From the NCBI GenBank assembly GCA_023262965.1, contig JALQXX010000003.1, positions 1-64,000 of the forward strand: a stretch of 64,000 bases of DNA, read 5' to 3'. The position numbers and the translations under genes were made by a program. Each line of letters starts with the position of its first letter. Position 1 is the first letter of the stretch. Positions 37,496 to 48,013 of the stretch are shown here, piece after piece. This DNA comes from Candidatus Marinamargulisbacteria bacterium (lineage in GTDB: Bacteria > Margulisbacteria > Marinamargulisbacteria > UBA817). A model generated the notes under the pieces. It was given only the letters and a program-made list of their open reading frames with translations, did not search any database and was not told the DNA's origin.

Positions 37496-38269
37496 CTACC
37501 GTTGTCTTTCCTTATAAATAAAAGTCCCTATTATTGTAAATAATATCAACACAGTTATCAAGCTAATAATCCGAAGAATTTTAAAAATAAGCAATGAGTA
37601 GGTCTGTTTGCTTGGATCAAAATAGTAGCAGTACGTAATAATTTTTTCGCGCAGGGTTTTTTTGTCTTTTAAATTCATAAGTGAATAATCAAAATGGGTG
37701 GGCTCGTAGGTTACCCCTTCAATGTAATTGCTAATACCGTTTTTGTAGAAAAATAGAACAGACGGATGAGCATAATCATTGGTGCGCTCAATATACTCAT
37801 AATTGTATCCAAAAAAACGTGTTATTTTTTGGATTGTATCGGAATCACCTTTTAAAAATAACCAGCCATTGGGGATATCTAAACTGTCCATGTATTTCTT
37901 CTTGTAGGTTCGTAAATTGGTGTTACTTTCTTTTGGATCAATGGACACTGTAATAATTAAATAATCGTTTCCAACACGATAGCGAGATTCTTTGGCAACT
38001 TCAGCGAGACCATCCAATGTTAAGTGACATAGCATTGGGCAATTTAGGTATACAAAATTAATAATGGTGGGTTTCTCATGCATTAAATCGGCTATGTTGA
38101 TTAATTTATCATAATCATCGGTGAGAATAATGGGCTCATTTAATACATTTCCTAAAGTGACATCTACCCCAACATTTTGTAGGGGATAAGGGACATCTGC
38201 AACCGCAATTTTAACGAGTGTAATGACGATATATAAGATAAATGGCATCATCAATTGTGACTTTTTCAT
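37496..38269 (-). CDS. SCO1/SenC copper chaperone
   Basis: Thioredoxin-fold protein that delivers copper to the CuA site of oxidase subunit II. The CxxxC copper motif is CPMLC (about residues 78-82) and the distal His lies in YAHPSVLFFYKNG. An N-terminal hydrophobic segment and a C-terminal transmembrane helix (about residues 230-250) suggest double anchoring, and 257 residues is long for the family because of that tail. The start overlaps the upstream gene by 59 bases, so the Met at residue 7 or 8 may be the true start. Confidence 0.9.
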   Translation of the reverse strand: MKKSQLMMPFILYIVITLVKIAVADVPYPLQNVGVDVTLGNVLNEPIILTDDYDKLINIADLMHEKPTIINFVYLNCPMLCHLTLDGLAEVAKESRYRVGNDYLIITVSIDPKESNTNLRTYKKKYMDSLDIPNGWLFLKGDSDTIQKITRFFGYNYEYIERTNDYAHPSVLFFYKNGISNYIEGVTYEPTHFDYSLMNLKDKKTLREKIITYCYYFDPSKQTYSLLIFKILRIISLITVLILFTIIGTFIYKERQR

Positions 38270-38492
38270 CGTTTTGTTCGGATAATGTTTTTAGCTCATA
38301 TTCGCGAAGATTGTGGAGATCCAATCCGACCCCATAATTCATATTATTGCGGTTTTTTTGATTGCTCACTTCGCTTTTAACCATGTAAATGGTAACAATA
38401 GAAATAATGAAAATCGCCACAATAGTCAGTGTTATGGATATCACTGTAGGGGCTAACAATGGTTCGGTTTTATCATACTGCATACGGCTCAT
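38211..38492 (-). CDS. Small membrane protein after actF
   Basis: 93 residues with a single hydrophobic helix (about residues 17-37) and a polar C-terminal tail. It overlaps actF by four bases and sco by 59. Its position matches small ActG-like or oxidase-assembly proteins found in some alternative complex III operons, but no sequence signature confirms this. Confidence 0.6.
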   Translation of the reverse strand: MSRMQYDKTEPLLAPTVISITLTIVAIFIISIVTIYMVKSEVSNQKNRNNMNYGVGLDLHNLREYELKTLSEQNDEKVTIDDAIYLIYRHYTR

Positions 38493-39652
38493 ATTGCGTT
38501 CTCCACATGTTTAGATTCCTCTAATCGAGGGTCGTTTGTTGGTATAATAGCATATCGACATATTTTATTAATCAATAACGATGTCAGAATAATCAAGAAT
38601 GATATCATAATTAAAATCTCCAACCAAGATATGTGGGAGCTAGTCGTAAAATTGGGCCATACAGCGTACCGAATATCTAAATAATGCAATGCAAGAATAA
38701 CAATGCTGAAAAATAATCGTCCGACCAGATGGCGTTTCACATGGCGTGACATAAACCCAAAAAGAGGTAACACAAAATGACCAATAGCCAATACATAAAA
38801 AATAGTCCCCCATTCACCCGTTAATCGGGGATAATACCATTGGGTAAATTCGGGAATATTGGCATACCAGGTTAGAAAATACTGGGAGAATGATACGTAG
38901 CTCCAAAAAATAATAAACCCATAAAATAGTTTAGACAATTCATGCATGTGCTCGTTGCTGGGTAAGGTAGTGGATTTTGTCATCAAACGATAGATATCGT
39001 ATCCCAAAATAGTACAGGATAAAGCGGCTACCATGCATCCGGCAAAAAAATTAACCCCCAATATTGTGGAGAACCAATGGGGGTATAGTGACATAATCCA
39101 ATCAAAGGCCATAAATGATGTTGCCAATGATAAAAAAAGAATGGCGACAGGGGATTTTTTTTGTAACGACGCGGTTATTTTCGCTGCCGCATCGGGATTA
39201 CTATCCTGCTCCAACGATTTTCGCCAGTAATAATATCCTACGGTCGAAAATACAATGCAGTAAAGTGCATTTCTAATGATAAAAAACGGTAAGTTTAAAT
39301 AGGGCGCTTTTTTTTGGAGTAAATAATCACCGGCTACTTCAACAGGATTCAGCCAAATAAATAAATGATCCAATCCAAATAATAATGGAATAAGAAACAA
39401 GGAGAATAACGGTAGGAAACTCATAAAATGTTCGGGAATACGCTTAACAGGGACTCCCCAACCGGCTCGAGTAAGATGCATCAATAGTAATAAAAAAGCC
39501 GCTCCAATACTAATTGATAAACCATACAAAAAAACCACTAAATACGATACATAAAATGCGGTAGTGGTGTAATACAAACTGAACATGATACCTAAAAGTC
39601 CAAGGCCACCCAAAACCAGTAATTTCAATTGTTGCTGTAGCGTTTTAGTCAT
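38489..39652 (-). CDS. actF: Alternative complex III subunit ActF
   Basis: A 387-residue polytopic membrane protein (about ten helices) of the NrfD-like ActF family. It has the expected place after actE (8-base overlap), and motifs such as FDWIMSLYPHWFSTILG and SQYFLTWYANIPEFTQWY are conserved among ActF proteins. It lacks redox centres and probably contributes to proton movement or quinol binding in ACIII. Confidence 0.88.
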   Translation of the reverse strand: MTKTLQQQLKLLVLGGLGLLGIMFSLYYTTTAFYVSYLVVFLYGLSISIGAAFLLLLMHLTRAGWGVPVKRIPEHFMSFLPLFSLFLIPLLFGLDHLFIWLNPVEVAGDYLLQKKAPYLNLPFFIIRNALYCIVFSTVGYYYWRKSLEQDSNPDAAAKITASLQKKSPVAILFLSLATSFMAFDWIMSLYPHWFSTILGVNFFAGCMVAALSCTILGYDIYRLMTKSTTLPSNEHMHELSKLFYGFIIFWSYVSFSQYFLTWYANIPEFTQWYYPRLTGEWGTIFYVLAIGHFVLPLFGFMSRHVKRHLVGRLFFSIVILALHYLDIRYAVWPNFTTSSHISWLEILIMISFLIILTSLLINKICRYAIIPTNDPRLEESKHVENAI

Positions 39653-40205
39653 TGTTTTTTCCTTGCTTAATTAATGATACGTCGTGAGGAGTTATACGGG
39701 TCATTTTTTGAAGTGATCGAACATATAGCACAACTTGCCAAATGGATACATTGGTTAATTTGTTACCATATCCGGGCATGGTTCGAATACCGTTTTGAAT
39801 AATATCATACAATTCCTGATCCGATTTATTTGCAGTGACATCCTCCAGAATATTGCTCACAACCCATCCTTTAGACGAAATAATACTTTTGGTGCCGTTA
39901 CCCGTTTTTGTGTGACACGTTGCACAATAAATCGTGTAATTTTTTTGACCTTCTCGAATAAAATCTTCTGTAATGACGAAGTCCGATAAAGGGGCTTGTG
40001 TTGTCGTGTGACCATAAGGAACGGTGTTTGCGGGAATCGGTAACGGATCCCGTTGCGGGCGAATTTTTGGTTGAAAATCAAAATTAATGTTCGGATGCAC
40101 AGGAGGCTTTTCGGTTGTCCAACCGCGACATCCCATGAAACCAATGAGACAAAGCCCGTATATAATAAATCGTTTAATGGTTAATTGCTTCAATGTTTTT
40201 TCCAC
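39645..40205 (-). CDS. actE: Alternative complex III monoheme cytochrome c, ActE
   Basis: A 186-residue lipoprotein-type cytochrome c: an N-terminal signal with a lipobox-like GFMGC (Cys at about residue 25), one CATCH heme motif (about residues 93-97) and a possible axial Met in TMPGYGNKL. ActE carries electrons from ActA/ActB toward the oxidase. It overlaps actD by 32 bases. Confidence 0.9.
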   Translation of the reverse strand: MEKTLKQLTIKRFIIYGLCLIGFMGCRGWTTEKPPVHPNINFDFQPKIRPQRDPLPIPANTVPYGHTTTQAPLSDFVITEDFIREGQKNYTIYCATCHTKTGNGTKSIISSKGWVVSNILEDVTANKSDQELYDIIQNGIRTMPGYGNKLTNVSIWQVVLYVRSLQKMTRITPHDVSLIKQGKNND

Positions 40206-40701
40206 CTGATCTCTCTAAAAATAATTTTGTTTTTTCGATATCAAAATTTTTGTCATCTGAAGAAATAGCCAAAAAAAAGCCCGAACACGTCGCTTTTTTT
40301 ATAGACTCATTATTAAAAATGGGTTGATTCCATTGAGGCAATTTATTGATTGCGAACATTCCAAACACCGTAAAAAAAGCCGTAAATAGAATGGTCAATT
40401 CGAAGGTTACTGGTACAAATGCTGGTAATGCTACAAATGGTTTTCCTGAGAGGGCAATGGGGTAATCAAATCCATTTGTCCATACTTGTAAAGCAATAGC
40501 TCCGGTCAATCCAATCAAACACCCTATTAACGATAAATACGGCACACGGCTCAATGGAATACCCATGGCTTTATCAATTCCATGAACAGGAAATGGTGTA
40601 TAGGTGTCAAATTTAATATAGCCGGCATGATATACTTTTTTAGATAAATCCAACAAGTCTTTTGGATTATCTACTTCGCATAAATAGCCAAAAATGCTCA
40701 T
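40174..40701 (-). CDS. actD: Alternative complex III subunit ActD
   Basis: 175 residues, DUF3341-type. A soluble N-terminal part ([20 protein letters not shown]) is followed by two transmembrane helices, the second containing [21 protein letters not shown]. It has no cofactor motifs. It overlaps actC by four bases. Confidence 0.9.
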   Translation of the reverse strand: MSIFGYLCEVDNPKDLLDLSKKVYHAGYIKFDTYTPFPVHGIDKAMGIPLSRVPYLSLIGCLIGLTGAIALQVWTNGFDYPIALSGKPFVALPAFVPVTFELTILFTAFFTVFGMFAINKLPQWNQPIFNNESIKKATCSGFFLAISSDDKNFDIEKTKLFLERSGGKNIEAINH

Positions 40702-42092
40702 AGTTGGCCTCCTTTTTTCGTATGCGATTCGTAATGATGTGGATCAGCAATTGCCATCACACCTTTTACTTCAGCAATAGATATAATTGGTAAAAACTTT
40801 AAGAACAACAAGAACAATGAGAAGAACAATCCAAAGCTACCAACAAAAGTCATGATATCCACCCAGGTCGGTGTGTAATAATCCCAGGATGAGGGTAAAA
40901 AATCACGGTGCAAGGAGGTCACTGTGATAACAAATCGTTCGAACCACATGCCGATGTTTACAAAAATGGATATAATAAACATTACGGGTATGCTGGTGCG
41001 TAATGATCGAAACCAGAAAAATTGAGGGGATATAACATTGCATGAAATCATAATCCAATAAGCCCATGCATAGGGGCCAAAAGCGCGATTAACAAAAGCA
41101 AATGCTTCGTACTGATTTCCAGAATACCATGCCATAAAAAATTCCATTGCATAGGCATATCCCACCATTGTTCCTGTAGCTAAAATAAATTTATTCATGT
41201 TTTCTAAATGGCGTATGGTTACAAGATCTTCTAAATTAAATATTTTTCGAGCAATAATTAATAAGGTTAATACCATGGCAAAGCCTGAAAAAATGGCTCC
41301 AGCAACAAAGTACGGAGGGAATATAGTTGTGTGCCATCCGGGCAAATTGGATGTTGCGAAATCAAAACTAACAATCGAGTGAACCGAAAGAACCAGTGGT
41401 GTTGCAATTGCCGCCAAAATTAAATACGCTTTTTCGTAATTAATCCACTGTCGGCTTGAGCCCGACCAGCCTAACGCAAAAAAACCGTAAGCCAAGCGTT
41501 TTACACGGGTTTTTGCGCGATCACGAAATGTCGCTAAATCAGGAATTAATCCCACATACCAAAACAATAAGGATACTGTAAAATACGTGCTAACCGCAAA
41601 AACGTCCCATAATAACGCGCTTTTAAAATTGGGCCACATGGCCATTGAATTGGGAATAGGGAATAAATAATAGGCCAACCAAATACGGCCAACGTGAATA
41701 CCCGGAAAAATACCCGCGCAAATAACGGCAAAAATAGTCATGGCTTCTGCAAATCGATTAATAGACGTGCGCCATTTTTGTTTAAATAGAAATAATATGG
41801 CGGATATAAGCGTTCCGGCATGTCCGATACCAACCCAAAATACAAAGTTAACAATAGCAAAACCCCATCCAACCGGATTATTAAGACCCCAAACACCAAC
41901 CCCGTCCCAAATAAGATACCCAATCATAGCAAATAAAATACAGGCTACGGATGCTGAAAATAATACGCCAACTACCCACCATTTGGGGGCTTTCGCCTCA
42001 GCTGGTCTGGCTATTGCATCGGTTACATCTTTAAATGATTTGTCCCCCAAAACCAGAGGGACGCGATGAATTTGTTCATTAATGGTGTTCAT
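40698..42092 (-). CDS. actC: Alternative complex III subunit ActC (NrfD/PsrC family)
   Basis: A 464-residue integral membrane protein with about ten helices that binds quinol. Motifs typical of ActC are [20 protein letters not shown] and [20 protein letters not shown], with conserved His in the helices. It overlaps actB by 14 bases. Confidence 0.93.
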   Translation of the reverse strand: MNTINEQIHRVPLVLGDKSFKDVTDAIARPAEAKAPKWWVVGVLFSASVACILFAMIGYLIWDGVGVWGLNNPVGWGFAIVNFVFWVGIGHAGTLISAILFLFKQKWRTSINRFAEAMTIFAVICAGIFPGIHVGRIWLAYYLFPIPNSMAMWPNFKSALLWDVFAVSTYFTVSLLFWYVGLIPDLATFRDRAKTRVKRLAYGFFALGWSGSSRQWINYEKAYLILAAIATPLVLSVHSIVSFDFATSNLPGWHTTIFPPYFVAGAIFSGFAMVLTLLIIARKIFNLEDLVTIRHLENMNKFILATGTMVGYAYAMEFFMAWYSGNQYEAFAFVNRAFGPYAWAYWIMISCNVISPQFFWFRSLRTSIPVMFIISIFVNIGMWFERFVITVTSLHRDFLPSSWDYYTPTWVDIMTFVGSFGLFFSLFLLFLKFLPIISIAEVKGVMAIADPHHYESHTKKGGQL

Positions 42093-44967
42093 GTGGGGTT
42101 TCCTTCCAAACAGATCGTTTTATTTTTGCCAAATAAACAGTTCGAGGTTTTGTATTGAGTTCATTTTGTAGTAAATCGTAACGACGTTTGCTGGATCGAG
42201 CAGCCTGTAATGGATGATTTTTTTGATTGATATCGCCAAATACAATCGCATTGGTAGGACAGCTTTGCTGACAGGCTGTTTGAAGCCCATCAATAGGCGT
42301 GCCGTGCAATTTCTTTTGCAATTTTGCATGACTAATACGCTGAATACAATACGTACATTTTTCCATAACCCCTCGCATACGAATGGTTACTTCTGGGTTG
42401 AATTGTTTTTGTGTTGGTGCCGATGGCTCACGAAAATAATCGAACAAATGAATACGCTTTTTTTCAACCGATTGGGGATTCTTTTGATGCCAATCAAAAA
42501 AATTAAATCGACGCACTTTGTAAGGGCAATTATTGGCACAGTATCGCGTACCAATACAGCGATTGTATGTCATTACATTCAGACCTTCATCATCGTGAAC
42601 CGTTGCATTTACCGGACACACCTGTTCGCAGGGGGCATTTTCACAATGAACACAGGCCACTGGCATATAATTAATGGTAACATCATTGTGGTCATTTTCT
42701 ATAAAATACCGATCAATACGTATCCAACTCATTTCACGCCCTTTAATGACCTCATCCTTGCCCACAATAGGAATATTGTTTTCGGCTTGACAAGCAACCG
42801 CGCATGTATGGCAACCGATACAAGCGTTTAAATCAATAGACATGCCCCACTGATGCTCACCTGTATATACTTGTTCTTTAAAGAGGGAATGAATATGATG
42901 GTCATCATGATGAGCATGATCCAATTCAGCGATTGTTTTAATATGAAGAATATTCTTAATACGATCTTTAATCCCCGATGCCGCCAACGACTCTTCATCC
43001 AATCCATGATTCATTTGGGTATCGGCTAAGGTTACATGCTCATTTGTTTTAGATACCGATTGAATGGGATAATGCCCATACGGATCTAATCCATCGGTAG
43101 AAATACCGTAACCGGAAAACGTGGTCTGGTAAATAGCCCCATACCCATAATTGATGGAAATAGTTGCACGGTTTTGACCTGGCAAAATGATAACGGGTCC
43201 TTTTAATCGTGCATCAGCAACATCAATGGTTACAACATCACCGGTTACAAGATGATTTTTTTTGGCAAAATCCGTATTAATAATAAATGCGTTGCCCCAG
43301 GTTAATTTTGTAATGGGGTCGGGGGTTTCATGCAACCAGGCATTATTGGCATAACGTCCATCAAGCATGTAGTACGATGGCGACACAGTTAGGGTTAAAT
43401 CATTGCGTATGGTTTCTGATGCAGAAAAAGCGATGGGGGCTTTATTGATACGTAGGGATGCTAGAGATTTGCCCACAATAAATCCTTTTGATTTTAGTTG
43501 ATCAAAAGATTGATTATATGATTTGAGCAACGTCTGCACCTGTTGATAAACGGTGAACGATGACCCCACCAAAGCCGTTAAAACATCGGCATGTGAGAGC
43601 ACATCGGGATACAACGGTTCAATGACAGGCTGTTGAATGCATATATGATTATGATCGCTTTTGAGTAATCCCCACTCTTCTAAAAAGTGAGTTCCAGCAA
43701 TATGTATGGCAGAAAATGCGCTAAGGGCATTTCGATAATTACACACATTAATAATTAATGCATTGCCAACTACATCCGAAAAATTGGGCATGAATCGTGG
43801 CAAATCAACTCCAAAAGAAATCACCGTTTTAATACGGTTGGTTTGAAACACGGTGCGAATTGCATCAATGGTATCATTAAATGGTTGGATCGTAGCCGAT
43901 GAATCGGAATAGGGTTTAATATGAACTGTGCTGCCGTTGTTTTTTAAGACGGTATTAATAGCCAGGGCCAGTGCGTGATAAACGGATTCAAAGGCCGCTC
44001 CCACCATAACAATTGCCGCTGATTTATGAGACAGTAATGAATCAACTAACGGATTTAATTGATTGGTATCCACCATGGTTGTGTCGACATTAATAGTCTT
44101 TAAGATGGCTTTGTCAATTTCGGTGCCATATTGAGTAATAACACGATGGGCTAATGCTTTAATAAATTCACGTTGATGTGAAGGAGATTGATTTATAATA
44201 CGATCTGCTTTTGAATCCGTCATCGATAAATGACTTGAAACGGATACATGCATTATATCAGATTGATGGGTCATGTACGACTGAAGTGATGCAATGTTCT
44301 CAGACTCGAGCCCTAAAAAATCGGATTCAAAATTAAGAATGAATTTTGTTTTTTTGAAATTGTAATGTAAAAATCCCCGTTGTCCCGTAAAGTGATAAAT
44401 GGCATTGTTTTGATTTCCATTCATCAATGGATCGACAATAAACACATGGGATTTTTTTACAGATTTTAAAAGTGATTCAATAACCATTGAGTGGTGATTG
44501 GGCAACACTAATAACGTACTGTCATCCAACGATATATTGCCCAGCACATTTTTTATGGTTAATACATTGGCATAGTCACCATTTAATGTATGTGTTTTAA
44601 GGCGATCGGGATCATATAGTTGCTGAATTTCGGCCTGAATATGAGCCGATGAACGACCGTTATTTTCAGGGTAATCGGGATGACCATCTAATTTGGTTGG
44701 ACGTCCTTCATAGGTTGTGGCCAATAAACTGTTAACACGATTATTAATAACGGCACTGGTTGCATAATAGTTGGGCAATCCAGGAACGGTTGTTGTTGAT
44801 TCATGGGTATACGTTTTAATAATTTGTTTGGGTTTCCGTATGGATACACATCCCGATAACGCCGCCACGGTCATTCCCGTAGATAGGGATTTCATAGCCT
44901 CGCGACGCGTTTTAGGCGACGAGAACAACGTTGTTTTAAATTCACTTTTATTATCTATCGATGACAT
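42079..44967 (-). CDS. actB: Alternative complex III iron-sulfur protein ActB
   Basis: 962 residues, a fusion of a molybdopterin-oxidoreductase-like domain (B1) and a ferredoxin-like domain (B2). The N-terminus has a twin-arginine signal (TRREAMKSL) followed by a lipobox-like LSGC. The B2 part carries four cysteine clusters: [35 protein letters not shown] and CTYC...CQQSC. The third differs from a full CxxCxxC because one Cys is Thr, consistent with the 3Fe-4S site known for ActB. It is the electron relay from quinol to the cytochromes. Confidence 0.95.
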   Translation of the reverse strand: MSSIDNKSEFKTTLFSSPKTRREAMKSLSTGMTVAALSGCVSIRKPKQIIKTYTHESTTTVPGLPNYYATSAVINNRVNSLLATTYEGRPTKLDGHPDYPENNGRSSAHIQAEIQQLYDPDRLKTHTLNGDYANVLTIKNVLGNISLDDSTLLVLPNHHSMVIESLLKSVKKSHVFIVDPLMNGNQNNAIYHFTGQRGFLHYNFKKTKFILNFESDFLGLESENIASLQSYMTHQSDIMHVSVSSHLSMTDSKADRIINQSPSHQREFIKALAHRVITQYGTEIDKAILKTINVDTTMVDTNQLNPLVDSLLSHKSAAIVMVGAAFESVYHALALAINTVLKNNGSTVHIKPYSDSSATIQPFNDTIDAIRTVFQTNRIKTVISFGVDLPRFMPNFSDVVGNALIINVCNYRNALSAFSAIHIAGTHFLEEWGLLKSDHNHICIQQPVIEPLYPDVLSHADVLTALVGSSFTVYQQVQTLLKSYNQSFDQLKSKGFIVGKSLASLRINKAPIAFSASETIRNDLTLTVSPSYYMLDGRYANNAWLHETPDPITKLTWGNAFIINTDFAKKNHLVTGDVVTIDVADARLKGPVIILPGQNRATISINYGYGAIYQTTFSGYGISTDGLDPYGHYPIQSVSKTNEHVTLADTQMNHGLDEESLAASGIKDRIKNILHIKTIAELDHAHHDDHHIHSLFKEQVYTGEHQWGMSIDLNACIGCHTCAVACQAENNIPIVGKDEVIKGREMSWIRIDRYFIENDHNDVTINYMPVACVHCENAPCEQVCPVNATVHDDEGLNVMTYNRCIGTRYCANNCPYKVRRFNFFDWHQKNPQSVEKKRIHLFDYFREPSAPTQKQFNPEVTIRMRGVMEKCTYCIQRISHAKLQKKLHGTPIDGLQTACQQSCPTNAIVFGDINQKNHPLQAARSSKRRYDLLQNELNTKPRTVYLAKIKRSVWKETPHEHH

Positions 44968-45605
44968 ACACTACAAGCCTCTCCGGGGTTCACATTATAC
45001 GTTTCTTTTAACTGAAGCCCCAATTTTAATTGATTATCTGGTCTAAAATCCAAGTTAGTGACCTGTTCTTTAGGCCATAAATATTTCTCAGGTTCCCGAT
45101 GACACTCTAAGCACCACCCCATACTTAATGGTTTCGCTTGATATACAGTGGTCATTTTATTCACATTTCCGTGACATTGAACACACGATACACCGGAATT
45201 AACATGAGCGGCATGGTTAAAATAAACATAATCGGGAAGCATATGGACTTTAACCCAATCAATGGGTTTTTTCTGATTATGATACTCGGTTAATGTTTTG
45301 ATTGCGGGGGAGTCAACTTTAATGGTTTTATGGCAATTCATACAGGTCTCGGTTGTAGGAATATTGGAATGACCCGATACCTCGACATTGGAGTGACAGT
45401 ACCGGCAATCCATTCCAACTTGATTGACATGGAGTTCATGAGAAAACGGAATGGGTTGCTTGGGCTGATACCCCACTTCTAAATGTTTGGGAGAAAACCA
45501 AAACCAAAACAAATGAATGGTTATTCCCAAAATAAGTGTAAGACCAACTAAAACAATAATTGGGAGATAATTAAACCATTTTGGGAATAACTGCTTACTG
45601 GTCAT
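44955..45605 (-). CDS. actA: Alternative complex III pentaheme cytochrome c, ActA
   Basis: 216 residues with one N-terminal membrane anchor (about residues 14-36) and exactly five CxxCH motifs (CRYCH, CMNCH, CVQCH, CLECH, CSVCH), as in ActA. The last motif is the very C-terminus. It starts one base after the hppA stop and overlaps actB by 13 bases. Confidence 0.95.
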   Translation of the reverse strand: MTSKQLFPKWFNYLPIIVLVGLTLILGITIHLFWFWFSPKHLEVGYQPKQPIPFSHELHVNQVGMDCRYCHSNVEVSGHSNIPTTETCMNCHKTIKVDSPAIKTLTEYHNQKKPIDWVKVHMLPDYVYFNHAAHVNSGVSCVQCHGNVNKMTTVYQAKPLSMGWCLECHREPEKYLWPKEQVTNLDFRPDNQLKLGLQLKETYNVNPGEACSVCHR

Positions 45606-45606
45606 C

Positions 45607-47925
45607 TTAAAACAATACTACGCCATATTTTAAAATTAGACCAACAAAAACAACGGACACAATGGTCATCAGTTTTAATAAGATATTTAAAGATGGCCCC
45701 GCCGTGTCCTTGAATGGATCGCCAACCGTATCACCAATAACGGCAGCTTTGTGGGCATTGGTACCTTTTCCACCATGCGCACCTTTTTCAATATATTTTT
45801 TAGCGTTATCCCAAGCCCCTCCCGAATTATTGAGCATAATGGCCAACGAAAAACCGGTTGCAACACCCCCAATTAATAGCCCCAATACACCAGCGACACT
45901 TAATACAAACCCTGTCACAATCGGGACTAAGATGGCGAGTAGGGATGGTAAGATCATTTCTTTTTGAGCCCCAATGGTGGCAATTTCCACACATTTTGCA
46001 TATTCAGGGGTTCCCTTACCGTCCAAAATACCTGGAATCTCACGAAATTGACGACGAACTTCTTCGACCATTTTCCCTGCCGCGCGACCAACCGCCAATA
46101 TGGTTAATGCACAAAAAACAAATGCGGTCATGGCACCAATAAAAAGACCAATTAAAAATTTTGGATTAATGGCATTGATATGGAATATGTCAATCAATTT
46201 CAACATATCCAAATGCGGAATATAAAATATGTTTTTGGATTCGTTTACTAATTGCTCAATATTTGTGAACCCAATAGCGCCTATTCGATGAATGCCATCA
46301 AGAGCAATACGACCCAGCCATATTTTAATGGAATCAATATAGGCTGCAATAAGAGCCAATGCGGTTAATGCAGCTGATCCAATCGCAAACCCTTTCCCGG
46401 TAGCGGCGGTTGTATTGCCTAAAGAATCCAAGGCATCGGTACGTTCACGGACGGATGGATCAAGGCCAGACATTTCCGCGTTTCCACCCGCATTATCCGC
46501 AATGGGCCCAAAAGCGTCTGTAGCCAATGTGATTCCCAAGGTAGAGAGCATTCCAATAGCGGCAAATGCAATACCATAAATACCACTAACAATCGACTGG
46601 GATCCGCCAGAAAACAAAAAGGCGGCAATAATACCAATGGATATAATAATAACCGTAATTCCGGTAGATAACATTCCCACAGAAATACCTTGAATAATGG
46701 TTGTTGCGCCGCCCATAACCGAGCTGTCCGCAATGGATCGTGTGGGACCATAGTGGTCAGACGTGTAATATTCGGTGACTTGGCCAATGAGGACCCCTGA
46801 AACAAGTCCCGCAGTTACGGCACCAAATACACCCCAAGAAATAAAGTCAATGTAGGCCAAAAAAGCAATAAACACCAATGTGAGTGCAGCGGATATGTTG
46901 GTACCACGATGCAATGAACCCAACAAGCTTTTTTGATCAGCGCCCTCATTCGTTTTTACTGTGAAAATTCCGAGGATGGAAAAAATAATTCCGCCACCGG
47001 CTACAATCATAGGGGATAAAATGGGGCGAATATCCACACCAAATTGATGGGCATTGGCTAGCATTAATGTAGCCCCAAGCGATGCGCAGGCCAAAATAGA
47101 CCCACAATACGATTCGTATAAATCGGCGCCCATACCGGCTACATCCCCAACATTGTCACCAACATTATCCGCAATGGTTGCCGGATTTCGAGGGTCATCT
47201 TCAGGAATGCCCGCTTCAACTTTTCCCACCAAATCGGCCCCCACGTCGGCGGCTTTGGTGAATATACCGCCACCAACACGGGAAAACAACGCCATAATAG
47301 ACGCTCCCATACCATAAGGTAAGAGAGATGTGGTTAACTCATTAAATTTATATGCTTGAAAGGCATCTAGGGATATCAAACTAGAGGACCAGTAGGTGGC
47401 CCCAATACTCTTCAAAAATCCATTTGAAATACCCAGTATATTGTGATCAAAAAATACATTTAAAAGAAAAAACCATACGGAGATATCCAGAAGACCAAAT
47501 CCAACAACAACCAACCCCATAATGGCACCGGCACGAAATGATACACGCAATCCGCTATTTAGGGATGTTTGACAGGCATTCGCTGTACGGGCACTGGCAT
47601 TGGTAGCCGTTTTCATGCCTAAATAACCACATACCCCAGACCACAATCCACCACTCAAAAATATGAAGGGCACAAATGCATTTTGAATGCCAAGAGCGGC
47701 CATTCCCAATAGCAAAACAAAAATGACGCCAAACACATAAATTATAATTTTGTATTGGCGGTTTAGGTAGGCCATGGCGCCTTCTCTAACATATTGGGCA
47801 ATCTCTTTCATACGCGGGGTCCCCTCACTTTCGCGGGATACACCAATGTAAAATAACCGGGCGGTAATTAAAGCAACCACAGCAGCGAGTGGCGCAAGAT
47901 ACCAAAGTAATGGGATAATGTTCAT
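45607..47925 (-). CDS. hppA: Membrane-bound ion-pumping pyrophosphatase
   Basis: Couples hydrolysis of pyrophosphate to pumping of H+ or Na+. 772 residues and about 16 helices; the catalytic loops show DVGADLVGKVEAGIPEDDPRNPA and DNVGDNVGDVAGMGADLYE. GNTTAATGKGFAIGSAAL has Ala rather than Lys at the position that separates classes, so this is the K+-dependent type. Whether it pumps Na+ or H+ cannot be decided here. The ATG at 47925 is preferred to the TTG six bases upstream. Its stop is one base before actA, so it heads the respiratory operon. Confidence 0.95.
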   Translation of the reverse strand: MNIIPLLWYLAPLAAVVALITARLFYIGVSRESEGTPRMKEIAQYVREGAMAYLNRQYKIIIYVFGVIFVLLLGMAALGIQNAFVPFIFLSGGLWSGVCGYLGMKTATNASARTANACQTSLNSGLRVSFRAGAIMGLVVVGFGLLDISVWFFLLNVFFDHNILGISNGFLKSIGATYWSSSLISLDAFQAYKFNELTTSLLPYGMGASIMALFSRVGGGIFTKAADVGADLVGKVEAGIPEDDPRNPATIADNVGDNVGDVAGMGADLYESYCGSILACASLGATLMLANAHQFGVDIRPILSPMIVAGGGIIFSILGIFTVKTNEGADQKSLLGSLHRGTNISAALTLVFIAFLAYIDFISWGVFGAVTAGLVSGVLIGQVTEYYTSDHYGPTRSIADSSVMGGATTIIQGISVGMLSTGITVIIISIGIIAAFLFSGGSQSIVSGIYGIAFAAIGMLSTLGITLATDAFGPIADNAGGNAEMSGLDPSVRERTDALDSLGNTTAATGKGFAIGSAALTALALIAAYIDSIKIWLGRIALDGIHRIGAIGFTNIEQLVNESKNIFYIPHLDMLKLIDIFHINAINPKFLIGLFIGAMTAFVFCALTILAVGRAAGKMVEEVRRQFREIPGILDGKGTPEYAKCVEIATIGAQKEMILPSLLAILVPIVTGFVLSVAGVLGLLIGGVATGFSLAIMLNNSGGAWDNAKKYIEKGAHGGKGTNAHKAAVIGDTVGDPFKDTAGPSLNILLKLMTIVSVVFVGLILKYGVVLF

Positions 47926-47963
47926 TTTCAAGTCCTTTCAAAATTTAATAATCAGTCTCATGT

Positions 47964-47993
47964 ATTATCACTAGAACTGTAAAAAATTGTCAA
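47964..47993 (-). promoter_or_regulatory. Predicted promoter of the hppA-act-cta operon
   Basis: On the minus strand TTGACA is followed after 17-18 bases by TGATAA/GATAAT, then a GAAAGGA ribosome-binding site before the ATG at 47925. This is the best-matching promoter in the region and would drive about 14 kb of genes. The divergent cyoE start lies about 20 bases from its -35. Confidence 0.7.
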
Positions 47994-48013
47994 TGGGGAT
48001 TAGACTATATTCT

